From positions 3,384 through 30,732 of the forward strand of contig JAFLDC010000001.1 in assembly GCA_017302775.1 (NCBI GenBank): 27,349 bases of DNA, given 5' to 3'. Both the position numbers and the translations under genes were made by a program. This document shows positions 9,886 through 17,150 of the stretch, one piece after another. Source of the stretch: Sphingomonadales bacterium (GTDB lineage: Bacteria > Pseudomonadota > Alphaproteobacteria > Sphingomonadales > Sphingomonadaceae). How positions within the stretch are numbered: the stretch's first letter is position 1; every line of letters begins with the position of its first letter. The notes under the pieces are model-generated. The model saw only the letters and a program-made list of their open reading frames with translations. It had not been told where the DNA came from and ran no database searches.

Positions 9886-10167
9886 ATGCTGGCACCGATT
9901 GACTTCACAACCTATGTCCGAGCCTCGAAGATCGCCAGCGATCAGGTCATCATGGCTCGCATTGCATTGAATGTGCTCTATGACCCCGAGCGCTATCCGG
10001 TAGATCTATCTGAGATAGCCAAGATGCGGAGTGAGAGTCGCATCATGACCCGAGCTTTCCTGGCTTGGTGCGCGATTGATCAAGACGAATGGCTGTCTTG
10101 GCCTGAGCGTCTTTGCCACTCGCTGATCCGACTTCTGCCGAATGACACCCAGAATGAGGTGGCCTAA
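9886..10167 (+). CDS. Small protein of unknown family, first of a tandem paralog pair
   Basis: The ATG at 9886 is preceded by a GAAGG ribosome-binding site and gives 93 residues; a TTG at 9832 would add 18 but overlaps the promoter. No known domain is recognised. The core MARIALNVLYDPERYPVDLS, followed about 20 residues later by AFLAWCAID, recurs in the next gene as MARIALNTLGRHAEYPIDVS and AFLDWATIN. The two are therefore diverged copies of one domain. The stop codon overlaps the start of the second gene (TAATG), which indicates translational coupling. It is divergent from the Mrr-STAND gene. Soluble, with no signal peptide or membrane segment. Confidence 0.7.
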   Translation: MLAPIDFTTYVRASKIASDQVIMARIALNVLYDPERYPVDLSEIAKMRSESRIMTRAFLAWCAIDQDEWLSWPERLCHSLIRLLPNDTQNEVA

Positions 10168-10424
10168 TGCACGCAGCAGAATTCTGCGAGTTTGTGTGGA
10201 GAGCACCCCGCGGTCGCGCCCTCATGGCACGAATTGCGCTTAACACGCTTGGGCGGCACGCGGAGTATCCGATCGATGTGTCCGAGTTTCGCGTCCTGGC
10301 CCCAGAAAACAGAGCGGCCGTCAACGCGTTTCTCGACTGGGCAACCATCAACAAGGACTATCGGTTAGGCCCACCACATTCATGGCGCATGGAAAGGACC
10401 GCTGAGGTGAGGGCTAGGGGCTAG
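10167..10424 (+). CDS. Small protein of unknown family, second of the tandem paralog pair
   Basis: This 85-residue protein starts at an ATG whose A is the last base of the previous stop codon. It shares the core pattern ARIALN-L-x(5)-YP-D-SE and AFL-WA-I with the preceding gene, so the pair arose by duplication and was kept as a coupled operon. It lacks part of the first protein's tail. Its 3' end overlaps by 11 bp the 3' end of a convergent gene. Function unknown; keeping both copies suggests a hetero-oligomer or two related activities. Confidence 0.65.
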   Translation: MHAAEFCEFVWRAPRGRALMARIALNTLGRHAEYPIDVSEFRVLAPENRAAVNAFLDWATINKDYRLGPPHSWRMERTAEVRARG

Positions 10425-10875
10425 GTATTCGGATCTTGTGCTCCTTTACGTAGGCCGCTACGAATGCATCGAGCTGATTTGCATCAGTTATTATCAAGCA
10501 TGCAAATGCATCGAAGAGTTCCGCCAAGAATGACTCATCATATTGAGGATAAATTTTTGGAAGCTTAGACAGTAGCTCGATCCACCGATCCAGATCGAAA
10601 GATCCGCCGGCGCAGAGCTGCTTCGCGTGTTTTTCGGCTTCAACTACCTTGCCCTTGGTCAGAACCATCGTGAATTTTTTCCATCGTCTCTTGTCATTCG
10701 AAGTCATTTTTTCTGAAGCACGAGGCCCCGTGCGCAACATCATCCGAAGCGAGGCTACTGCGACCACCCACGAAGGCGCACCAGTTCCACACCAAATTTC
10801 GATCATTGCCTCCCATGACGGTTCAATGCCGAATGGGTAAAACTCTTTAACGTAATCAATGCATGCCATTGCCAT
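10414..10875 (-). CDS. Hypothetical protein in an operon with the HelD-like helicase
   Basis: The 153-residue protein begins at an ATG only 9 nt after the helicase stop codon (another ATG lies two codons later). It is predicted to be soluble and mostly helical, with a basic middle section (MTSNDKRRWKKF) and no recognised domain. Base composition is noticeably more AT-rich than the large genes to the left. The tight spacing implies co-transcription with the helicase, so it may be its partner or a toxin/antitoxin-like component; this is inference only. Confidence 0.6.
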   Translation of the reverse strand: MAMACIDYVKEFYPFGIEPSWEAMIEIWCGTGAPSWVVAVASLRMMLRTGPRASEKMTSNDKRRWKKFTMVLTKGKVVEAEKHAKQLCAGGSFDLDRWIELLSKLPKIYPQYDESFLAELFDAFACLIITDANQLDAFVAAYVKEHKIRIPSP

Positions 10876-10884
10876 GGTTTCGTC

Positions 10885-13668
10885 CTATTTTTGTTTCAGT
10901 TTGAAACAGCAGTCTGGGTAGTTTGAGCAGCCAACGAATGGGCCGTATCGGCCCGATTTTGTCATCAGAACACCAATCCTACACTCGGGGCATCTGCTTT
11001 CGTTGATGGGCTCGCCCGCAATATCCGTAATCTTGACTAGCCCATCGCGAACCAGCTCGTCCAGGAATGGCGAGACGCGCCCCCGCACGGTGAACATTGC
11101 CACACATCGCCTGGCGCGCGTCAGCGCCACATAGAACAACCGCCGTTCCTCCGCTTGTGGGTAGGGGTCGCCGCCTGGCATGGCCAGCGCGAGAACTGGA
11201 TCCTCCTTGCGTAGGTTCGGAAATCCGCCCCGCACCAGGCCCGGCAAGATCACATAGTCCGCTTCGCCGCCTTTTGACGAGTGGATAGTGTCAAACCTGA
11301 TATCGATCAAATCGCCGAAGTGCTCTTTCCAGTCCGGTGGAACGAACTGCTTGTCATTACGGTAACGGCCAAGAACATACACCGAGACTTTGCCGCCGCG
11401 TCCCAGCGGGGCTTCACCTGTTTCCAATAGCGCGCACAGGCCGATGAGGTAGCCCCTGATGGCGTCCTGAAACTCGTTCCTGTGCGCCACCTGGAAAGCC
11501 ATCAGCGCGGACCCGTGGCTGGGCGTTTGTGATCTCACTTGCTTCTTGAGCTGAGCTGGGTTCTTGCCAACGAACTGGCTTGAGACATCGCACAGTGTCT
11601 GCGGGCAGCGAAATGTCTGTTCTAGCTTCAGAACTATTCCTTGGCCGCACCAGTCGCGAAATCCCGTCATGACCGAGACATCAGCACCGGCAAAGCGATT
11701 TATTGACTGCCAATCATCGCCCACGGCAAACAAGTGCCGGCCGGGTTTCTTAACCAACGCCAGAGCAAGCCGAGCACGCGCCCAAGAGGCGTCTTGGAAC
11801 TCGTCGGCCAAGACCAAAGTATAGGGTGAAGTCCAGCGACCCTGTTCCACATGCTCTGCGGCTTGAATGAGCATGTCCTCGAAATCGATGCCCCGTTCGG
11901 CGGCCAATGCCTGATCCCATGCCTCGCGAATTGGTTTGATCAGCTGAAGAAACAACTTGTGGCGATGTCGGAACGCATCCTCAGGTGCGTTGCCCAAGCG
12001 TGCCTGCAGCGTCGCGATGTCGAATGCGTTGCTCTTGGCGTGCGCGATGAACGCGCGCACGAGCTCCAGTAGATCACTCTCCTCTAACGGCTTCCTCCCT
12101 TTCTCAGGCAACGGTCTATCTGGATTCGGATCCAGAACTATCCCGCGCTCCTCAAGTGCTTTTGCTAGATGCTTGAAGGCTGTGCCAGTCCAGATCTGAT
12201 AGGAAGTGGTTTCGATGCAATCCGTGCCGCGTCGAGCATGCTCCTTCCGCTTCCAGTCGATCTTCTGCTGATAGTCCGCGAAAGAGGAAGGAGGCTTTCC
12301 TTTTTTGTTGAGTGCGTAATGCTCGTGATATAAGCCGATATCCGGATAGAAGAAGTCAGGGCGATACTGTGTGTAGCGCGAGGTGGCAGTGTCAAACTCG
12401 TAATCGGTTTCGTAAAGGTATTCGACACCGTTGTAGAAGAGCCAATTGGAAATCGCTAGTTCGTCCAGACTTTTGACGACATCACCTTTGAGCGTCCGCA
12501 CGCCGCCGCGCTTTCGTGTGCCATCCCAGTCTTCCTGAGGCTCATCATCTCCAAAACGAGTGATGTCTCGTCCATATACAAGCCGGAACATATCCCACTT
12601 TGTGCGGAACGAAGTCGAACGGTCCTTGAGATCGGCTATGATTTCAGCAAGCTTGTCGATCGACCCTTTTGCGTCGGGTATCCACGCAGGAACTCTCCGC
12701 TTTTTTCCAGTGGCTTCGCCAATGATCTTTGATCCAAGCGAATGAAAGGTCATGGCCGATAGTTCAACTTGCCCGAGCCCAACACGATTCATTGCCAAGT
12801 TTGCCCGTGCCTGAAGTTCGTTGGCGGCAGCCTCGTTAAATGCCAGGAGCACAATTTGATCTGGCCTGGCCAATCCGCGCCGAGTGGCATAAGCGGCTTT
12901 CGCTACCATCGTTGAGGTCTTGCCCGAGCCGGCCGCAGCGACAACTTGAACGCGGTTGTCGAAGCAAATCACTGCCCGGGATTGTTCCTCAGTCAGTGGG
13001 CTTTTTTCGACTTGGTCGAACAAGTCCTTGTGATCGACGAGCTCACGCAGCGTATGCTTTTCGTTAGTCGCCTTGATTGCCTTGTCGATATCAATGCGCC
13101 AAAGGTTGAGCGCATGCTCAGCTTCTTGCCTGCGATCGCCCAGCGCTTCCAGGATGTCTGCTGCTTGTGCTAGTTCATGGAGCTGCTCATCAGAAACAGA
13201 TAGGGTAGGTCTTGCGGAAGCCCAGGATGCGACCTGCTCTTGAGAAATCCACCGCCTCTCGCGAGTTGCATGGGCCACATCGCTGCTGACTTTCGATCGC
13301 CAGCTTTGGATCAACTCAAGCGCAGTTTGAAACGCTTCCAGTCGGGTCCGCTTCTTTTCTGCTTCAGCAGCACGCTTGGCGTCAAGGATGTTCTCTTGCA
13401 CCACGCGGTTGATCGCGGCTGCGATGTCTTGTCCATGCCGATTGGGAATGCCGTCGACACCGAGCTCGTTCGACGTCCCGGGATACAGTGCCAAGTCGGT
13501 CCAGAACACGCCGTGCCGGATCCGCAAAGGAGATGTCAGGCCAACGGATACGCGGTGAGTTTTCCAGCCAACTTCCAACTCAAGGTGGCGATCCGCGAGC
13601 AACAGCCGCCAATTTCCGGAGCCGGTAAAGCGTCGTCCCCATGATGAGGGGCTCCAAATTTGCGTCAT
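10885..13668 (-). CDS. HelD/UvrD-like SF1 DNA helicase with C-terminal zinc ribbon
   Basis: The 927-residue protein carries the SF1A helicase set: motif I AAAGSGKT (K250), motif II ADEFQD (D622/E623), motif III GDDWQSINRFAG, motif IV EQTFR, motif V TIHSSKGGEADYVIL and motif VI RRLFYVALTRAR. DEFQD and GDDWQSI are typical of DNA helicase IV (HelD). An inserted segment with YRPDFFYPD followed by YHEHYALNKKGK resembles the embedded nuclease-like fold of HelD. The last 35 residues hold a topoisomerase-type C4 zinc ribbon (C893, C896, C914, C920). The N-terminal ~230 residues are a HelD-like accessory region. It follows an XRE regulator and precedes a small unknown gene, all on one strand. HelD-type helicases act in recombination and repair; the island context suggests DNA processing or defence. 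Confidence 0.88.
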   Translation of the reverse strand: MTQIWSPSSWGRRFTGSGNWRLLLADRHLELEVGWKTHRVSVGLTSPLRIRHGVFWTDLALYPGTSNELGVDGIPNRHGQDIAAAINRVVQENILDAKRAAEAEKKRTRLEAFQTALELIQSWRSKVSSDVAHATRERRWISQEQVASWASARPTLSVSDEQLHELAQAADILEALGDRRQEAEHALNLWRIDIDKAIKATNEKHTLRELVDHKDLFDQVEKSPLTEEQSRAVICFDNRVQVVAAAGSGKTSTMVAKAAYATRRGLARPDQIVLLAFNEAAANELQARANLAMNRVGLGQVELSAMTFHSLGSKIIGEATGKKRRVPAWIPDAKGSIDKLAEIIADLKDRSTSFRTKWDMFRLVYGRDITRFGDDEPQEDWDGTRKRGGVRTLKGDVVKSLDELAISNWLFYNGVEYLYETDYEFDTATSRYTQYRPDFFYPDIGLYHEHYALNKKGKPPSSFADYQQKIDWKRKEHARRGTDCIETTSYQIWTGTAFKHLAKALEERGIVLDPNPDRPLPEKGRKPLEESDLLELVRAFIAHAKSNAFDIATLQARLGNAPEDAFRHRHKLFLQLIKPIREAWDQALAAERGIDFEDMLIQAAEHVEQGRWTSPYTLVLADEFQDASWARARLALALVKKPGRHLFAVGDDWQSINRFAGADVSVMTGFRDWCGQGIVLKLEQTFRCPQTLCDVSSQFVGKNPAQLKKQVRSQTPSHGSALMAFQVAHRNEFQDAIRGYLIGLCALLETGEAPLGRGGKVSVYVLGRYRNDKQFVPPDWKEHFGDLIDIRFDTIHSSKGGEADYVILPGLVRGGFPNLRKEDPVLALAMPGGDPYPQAEERRLFYVALTRARRCVAMFTVRGRVSPFLDELVRDGLVKITDIAGEPINESRCPECRIGVLMTKSGRYGPFVGCSNYPDCCFKLKQK

Positions 13669-13788
13669 TCCCGTTGACCTCGTGCCAGATATCTTCCTGT
13701 GCGAAGTCTAAGCAGGAGTTTGCTCAGCGCGCCAGACTGCTAGTTGAAGCTCCTTCAACAGCGCCGCGTCGGCGGGCATTCGAGCCCT

Positions 13789-14145
13789 TCAGCGCTCGCC
13801 TTCGATTCGCCCTCGTAGCTCACTGACGGCATCTCTCCTGGCCTTCGACGGCATCCGCGCGAGCAGGTCGATGGCCTCCGCCAGTGCGTCGTCGACCGCA
13901 TAGAAGTAGGGCACGGGCTTGCCCAGCACCTTGCCTAGCAGCTCCAGCGAACGCAAATCCGGCGTGTGCTTGCCGGTTTCGTATTGGTTAACCCTGGGTG
14001 ATGCCACGGTCGAGTCGAACCCGGCCTCAATTCCGAGCGCACGCTGAGACAACCCCGACGCCTCACGAGCCTGTCTCAGGCGGAGGGCGACGATGCCGAC
14101 AGGGCTGGGGGCAGGGCCTCGGGGCAAACCAGGGATCTCGTGCAT
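13789..14145 (-). CDS. XRE/Cro-family HTH transcriptional regulator
   Basis: The 118-residue protein has an N-terminal helix-turn-helix: LRLRQAREASGLSQRALGIEAG, then SPRVNQYETGKHTPDLRSLELLGKVL, covering about residues 18-80. The short helical tail probably dimerises. The ATG at 14145 lies just beside palindromic sites at 14155-14203, which fits an autorepressor that also controls the divergent secreted-protein gene. It is 120 bp upstream of the helicase on the same strand and may regulate that operon. Confidence 0.85.
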   Translation of the reverse strand: MHEIPGLPRGPAPSPVGIVALRLRQAREASGLSQRALGIEAGFDSTVASPRVNQYETGKHTPDLRSLELLGKVLGKPVPYFYAVDDALAEAIDLLARMPSKARRDAVSELRGRIEGER

Positions 14146-14154
14146 GAACGATCC

Positions 14155-14203
14155 CTAAGAGGTTCTTAGATGCTGCTAGACTTGTCGTCTAAGACATCCT
14201 TAG
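14155..14203. promoter_or_regulatory. Palindromic operators of the XRE regulator
   Basis: Two sites share one architecture: CTAAGA-N3-TCTTAG (14155-14169, perfect) and CTAAGA-N3-CCTTAG (14189-14203, one mismatch). A weaker inverted repeat, TAGAC-N5-GTCTA (14177-14191), lies between them. The array fills the divergent region between the XRE gene and the secreted-protein gene. It overlaps a minus-strand promoter-like pair (TTAGAC, 16 nt, TCTAAG). Confidence 0.65.
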
Positions 14204-14232
14204 AGTCTGCCCGTTCATCCTCGGAGCCCCCT

Positions 14233-14751
14233 ATGAGCCGGTCGATCCTTTGTGAGGTATCCCGCATCGCAGTGCTGTTGGTGCTGGCAGGTGGTGCCGT
14301 CGGTCCCGTGGAGGCCTCTCCGCCCCGCCCCAAGGAGGCCAGTCTGTCCTGCCGGGTCCAGGCCGGCCTGATCAAGGGGGCCGTGAAGGTCCCCAAGTCC
14401 ATCCAGTTCGTTTGGGGCGCCGCGCAGGGGCCCGACGACGCGACAGGCCCGATCCGGACCAGCCTCGGGCAGATCGACCAGGGCTCCAGTTCCAGCGCTA
14501 CCGCAGTTCCGACCCTTGGGGGAAAACCGTTGGCCCTGCCGGCGGCACTCGCTGGCTCCGTCCTCTATGGCCGCGCCGTCGATTACGGCGACAAGGTAGT
14601 GCTGGCCTACCTCGTCGAGCGTGCCGAGGACAGTTCCGCGAGCCCCAGTCAGGTCGTAGTGCTTCTGGGGGCCCAAGGACTGGTGCTGGAAACCGACCTG
14701 CTGCCCGGGACCGCTACATCGCCGGGCAAGCATTGCGTGGTCGTCGAGTAA
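14233..14751 (+). CDS. Secreted (signal-peptide) protein of unknown function
   Basis: The ATG at 14233 is chosen because it follows CGGAG by 6 nt and begins a classical Sec signal peptide: basic MSRSILCEVSR, hydrophobic IAVLLVLAGGAVG, and a likely cleavage site after VEA. An upstream TTG at 14170 would run through the operators. The mature part is about 145 residues, rich in beta-strand-type stretches, with two cysteines (in LSCRV and KHCVVVE) that could form a disulfide. No family recognised. It is divergent from the XRE gene and probably under its control. Location is presumably the periplasm. Confidence 0.6.
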   Translation: MSRSILCEVSRIAVLLVLAGGAVGPVEASPPRPKEASLSCRVQAGLIKGAVKVPKSIQFVWGAAQGPDDATGPIRTSLGQIDQGSSSSATAVPTLGGKPLALPAALAGSVLYGRAVDYGDKVVLAYLVERAEDSSASPSQVVVLLGAQGLVLETDLLPGTATSPGKHCVVVE

Positions 14752-14896
14752 ACCGGGGCCTTGCGGCGCCGGCAGGCGTCGCGGGCTTCTTCAACGACTT
14801 CCTGTCGCGGCCATCCAACCGCGAAGCGTCATGTCAGCCGTCGACGACGGCGAGGAACCGCGTTACGCGCGGCCCATTTCTCTACGGAGGGACATC

Positions 14897-15412
14897 ATGT
14901 TCTTGCTCCTCAAGTTGATTCGTCTGGCGATCACCGGCATCTGTGGATTGTTTCTCTTCGCCAGCTTTCGAACTGACGACTTTGTCGGTCTGATCATGAC
15001 CCTCGTGCTCGTGGGATTTGTGCTGTCGATCCTGTGGCTGGTGCCGATGGCCTTCCGCCACCGGCCGCCGAGGCCGCCGAAGTTTCGTGACGGGTTCACG
15101 CCCGCAGTTGCGCACGACAACATCGCGCTCGATACGGGACAGAACATTCTTTGGATCCGCGATCCCGTGCGCGGCGAGCGCTATTTGCGCGCGACCGAAG
15201 TCATCGGGGCGCGCACGGCTTATGACTGGCGCAACGGCACCTTCCGGCAGCGCATCGAGGTGCGGGTCAACGATGTGGTCAACCCGCAATACATTGTCCT
15301 GTTCGAGCGCCATTCCGACCGTTGGATCAAGACCAGCCGGATCAATGGGATCGAGCGCGACAACTGGTTCGATCGGCTCCAGGTCTGGGCCGGGCTTGCC
15401 TCCATCAAGTAG
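14897..15412 (+). CDS. Two-TM membrane protein of unknown family, possibly truncated by an amber codon
   Basis: The ATG at 14897 follows an excellent ribosome-binding site (CGGAGGG). The protein has 171 residues. Two transmembrane segments (about residues 4-22 and 29-50) form a hairpin with a very short loop, followed by a cytoplasmic, beta-rich domain of about 115 residues with several Trp. The frame stops at TAG (15410-15412) but continues open for 23 sensible codons (residues ADGVWHRELAWVQAW among them) to a TGA at 15482-15484. This suggests a recent nonsense mutation or readthrough. Function unknown. Confidence 0.65.
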   Translation: MFLLLKLIRLAITGICGLFLFASFRTDDFVGLIMTLVLVGFVLSILWLVPMAFRHRPPRPPKFRDGFTPAVAHDNIALDTGQNILWIRDPVRGERYLRATEVIGARTAYDWRNGTFRQRIEVRVNDVVNPQYIVLFERHSDRWIKTSRINGIERDNWFDRLQVWAGLASIK

Positions 15413-15429
15413 AAGCTCCAGGCGATCGA

Positions 15430-15446
15430 AGACGCCGATGGCGTCT
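15430..15446. other. Short perfect hairpin
   Basis: AGACGCC-GAT-GGCGTCT forms a 7-bp stem with a 3-nt loop, 17 nt after the amber stop of the membrane protein and inside its open downstream extension. No T-run follows, so it is not an obvious terminator; it could be a structure affecting termination or readthrough. Confidence 0.35.
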
Positions 15447-15518
15447 GGCATCGAGAACTGGCATGGGTCCAAGCCTGGATTTGAAACGTTGGGCCCAATT
15501 GCAACGCATGGCCCGCCA

Positions 15519-15845
15519 TTAGAGCGAAGCAATGTAGGGCGCTTTTTGTGCCGACAACCAGACTTCGCCGCGCTTCGCATAGCGTTCCCTGTTGGCGGGA
15601 TCCACCACCAGGTCTCGATAGGACATGAGCGCGCCGAGGATTTCAGCAGAGGGCATCTGCGTGATGCCGGCGTCCATGAGCATGGCGCCGAGCGCCATCT
15701 TCTTTCGAGTGGCCTGGCGCTGCTGCGCATCGCGTGCACGCTGCGCGTCTCGCCTGTCTCGGATGAGCAGTTGTGCCTTGAGCTGCGCCGACCGTTGTTC
15801 ACGACGCTCGATCATTTCGCGCAATTTGTCGCTGCTTCTCGTCAT
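15519..15845 (-). CDS. TraD-like small mobilization protein (orphan copy)
   Basis: 108 residues from the ATG at 15845 (an upstream ATG at 15869 would add 8). A charged helical N-terminus is followed by KKMALGAMLMDAGI and AEILGALMSYRDLVVDP. This matches the small conjugal TraD family (the Ti-plasmid-type TraD, not the coupling ATPase), which lies next to MobA/MobL-type relaxases and helps the relaxosome. A paralog at 22207-22527 has nearly the same core (RKMALGTMLVDAGM; AEVLGALLAYRELVVDP). This copy has no relaxase or oriT-like sequence beside it, so it is probably left from an older mobilization module. Confidence 0.65.
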   Translation of the reverse strand: MTRSSDKLREMIERREQRSAQLKAQLLIRDRRDAQRARDAQQRQATRKKMALGAMLMDAGITQMPSAEILGALMSYRDLVVDPANRERYAKRGEVWLSAQKAPYIASL

Positions 15846-15869
15846 GCTTGTCGTCTCGCCGAGCGGCAT

Positions 15870-16431
15870 TCCATCGAAACAAATTCCCGCAATCCGTCAA
15901 GTCGACGCAAGACTTTCCCCGCGTATTAGCCGTTGCCTAATGCGTCTGAAAGATCCAGCGTGATGCTGCGCTCGTTCGCCGTCGTCGCCACCGGAGAAAG
16001 TTGTCCGAGCGCGATCGGATGTCAGTTGCCATCAACCAGCGCACACCAGATCGACACACTGGGCACGTCGCGTGGGCGAGGGCGTGATCGTCTACCCCAG
16101 CTTTGGCAGTTGCTGTTCGCAGGGCGCCCGAAGCTTCCTCGTTACTTCGTCGCAGTGGTTCCCGCCGGTCGAACGCGGGGTGAGATCTCCCGTGGCTAGG
16201 CCTCTCAAAGTGGAACCGTAGCGCGCCTGTCCGTTTCGCAAGGACGGGCCTCCTTCACTTCATCTAATCGCGCTGCGCTGGCCGTGGTGGGGTTTACCAC
16301 GACCGCTTCACGCGGTTTCCGTTGCGGCCCCCGCTGCGCGCGCTTTCGCGTGCTCGCTCATGGGTGCGTAAGCGGTCTGGCGGCGCGCTGGGCCGGCTCC
16401 ACGAGGCACTTCCGCCTCGGGAGACCTCACC
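15870..16431. other. Non-coding stretch and hairpin-rich radC leader
   Basis: 15870-16200 shows no convincing gene. 16225-16420 contains several inverted repeats: CTGTCC against GGACGG near 16230, GTGGT against ACCAC near 16295, and a perfect CGAGGC-N6-GCCTCG just before the radC ribosome-binding site. These could form a structured 5' leader for radC. No clear promoter was identified. Confidence 0.35.
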
Positions 16432-16902
16432 ATGAAAACGAACGACCTGTGGCTGGAGCAGACCGACCGAGACGAACAGATCCTGGAAGCGGCCGAGCGC
16501 ATCCTCCGCCGCAAGATGGAGCGCCAAGGCAAGCTGATCGATCCGACCAGTGCCGCCTCCTTCCTGCGTGCCCACTGTGCCTACCGGGATCGCGAAATCT
16601 TCGGCTGCATCTTCCTCGATACCCGGCACGCCATCCTGGCGATCGAGGACCTCTTCTTCGGCACCATCGATGCCGCCGAAGTGCACCCGCGCGAGATCGT
16701 GAAGCGGGCGTTGCTCCTGAACGCCGCTGCCGTCGTCGTCTTCCACAACCACCCCTCGGGCAATCCGGAACCATCTGTCGCGGATCGCGCCATCACGGCC
16801 CGCATCAAGCAGGCGCTGGAGCTGGTGGAAGTCCGGCTCCTCGACCACATCGTCGTCGGTGCAGACGGAATGGCCAGCCTGGCGCTGCGGGGGTGGGTGT
16901 AG
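16432..16902 (+). CDS. radC: Short RadC-family JAB/MPN-domain protein
   Basis: The 156-residue protein contains the MPN(+)/JAMM metal-binding signature: H105 and H107 in FHNHPSG and D118 in PSVAD. Before it, EIFGCIFLDTRHAIL and EVHPREIVKRALLLNAAAVVV match RadC. It is shorter than chromosomal RadC (about 220 residues) because it lacks the N-terminal helix-hairpin-helix part, as is usual for RadC copies on plasmids and islands. The ATG follows GGGAG. The family's role is uncertain despite the 'DNA repair' name; MPN(+) domains are Zn-dependent isopeptidase or nuclease-like folds. A decayed second copy lies 1.5 kb downstream. Confidence 0.88.
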   Translation: MKTNDLWLEQTDRDEQILEAAERILRRKMERQGKLIDPTSAASFLRAHCAYRDREIFGCIFLDTRHAILAIEDLFFGTIDAAEVHPREIVKRALLLNAAAVVVFHNHPSGNPEPSVADRAITARIKQALELVEVRLLDHIVVGADGMASLALRGWV

Positions 16903-16909
16903 CCCACCC
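16891..16909 (+). terminator. Hairpin enclosing the radC stop codon
   Basis: GGGTGGG-TGTAG-CCCACCC forms a perfect 7-bp GC stem whose loop holds the TAG stop. There is no T-tract, so it may be a weak terminator or an mRNA 3'-end stabiliser. The same hairpin is kept in the decayed radC copy near 18394-18412. Confidence 0.45.
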
Positions 16910-17002
16910 CTACGGGCTTCTCAGATCGTTCCAGACCAAGAACTGCTGCGGCATGCTGACCGCCCTCTCATTCCTTAAGAATTGGCCCTGACGAAACAAT
17001 GG

Positions 17003-17030
17003 TTGACATGGCCAGTCGTCGCGCTATACT
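17003..17030 (+). promoter_or_regulatory. Strong sigma70 promoter for the structured RNA
   Basis: A perfect -35 TTGACA (17003-17008) and a near-consensus -10 TATACT (17025-17030) are separated by 16 nt. Transcription should start near 17036. This is the best promoter seen in the window. Confidence 0.75.
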
Positions 17031-17035
17031 GCTTG

Positions 17036-17140
17036 AGTCGTCCGCTTGTCGAGACGGCGCACGCTGTGCGAAGACATGTCTTAGCCAGCACCTACTGCGA
17101 AAGCAGCCAGCAGCCATCCTTGAGATGGCTGTTTTATTTT
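17036..17140 (+). ncRNA. ~100-nt structured RNA upstream of DUF3800 gene (DUF3800-RNA-like candidate)
   Basis: The segment runs from a strong promoter to an intrinsic terminator and contains no ORF of note. It holds a CGTC/GACG stem (17039-17042 with 17053-17056), the hairpin CGCAC-GCT-GTGCG (17058-17070), the palindrome AAGACATGTCTT (17071-17082), a GNRA tetraloop hairpin CTGC-GAAA-GCAG (17095-17106) and the terminator hairpin. The DUF3800 start codon lies 10 nt past the T-tract. Comparative genomics has reported several 'DUF3800 RNA motifs' upstream of DUF3800 genes, with unknown function. This arrangement fits that class; whether it matches one of the described motifs cannot be told here. 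Alternatives are a leader attenuator or an unrelated sRNA. Confidence 0.6.
17111..17140 (+). terminator. Intrinsic terminator between the RNA and DUF3800
   Basis: CAGCCATC (17111-17118) pairs perfectly with GATGGCTG (17124-17131) around a 5-nt loop and is followed at once by TTTTATTTT. It ends the ~100-nt RNA, or acts as an attenuator controlling read-through into the DUF3800 gene. Confidence 0.8.
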
Positions 17141-17150
17141 GAGGGCATGG

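Noticed and set aside
15846..16431. A second oriT next to the orphan TraD-like gene
   Set aside because: No sequence like the nick motif (GCGCACTTA or its complement) with an adjacent inverted repeat was found there.
16284..16991. Plus-strand frame of 235 codons overlapping radC
   Set aside because: It is an Arg/Pro-rich alternate frame of radC and its leader.
17071..17084. Similarity of AAGACATGTCTTAG in the structured RNA to the XRE operator CTAAGACATCCTTAG
   Set aside because: Half-site spacing differs and the match is short; it could be coincidence, and the RNA explanation is simpler.
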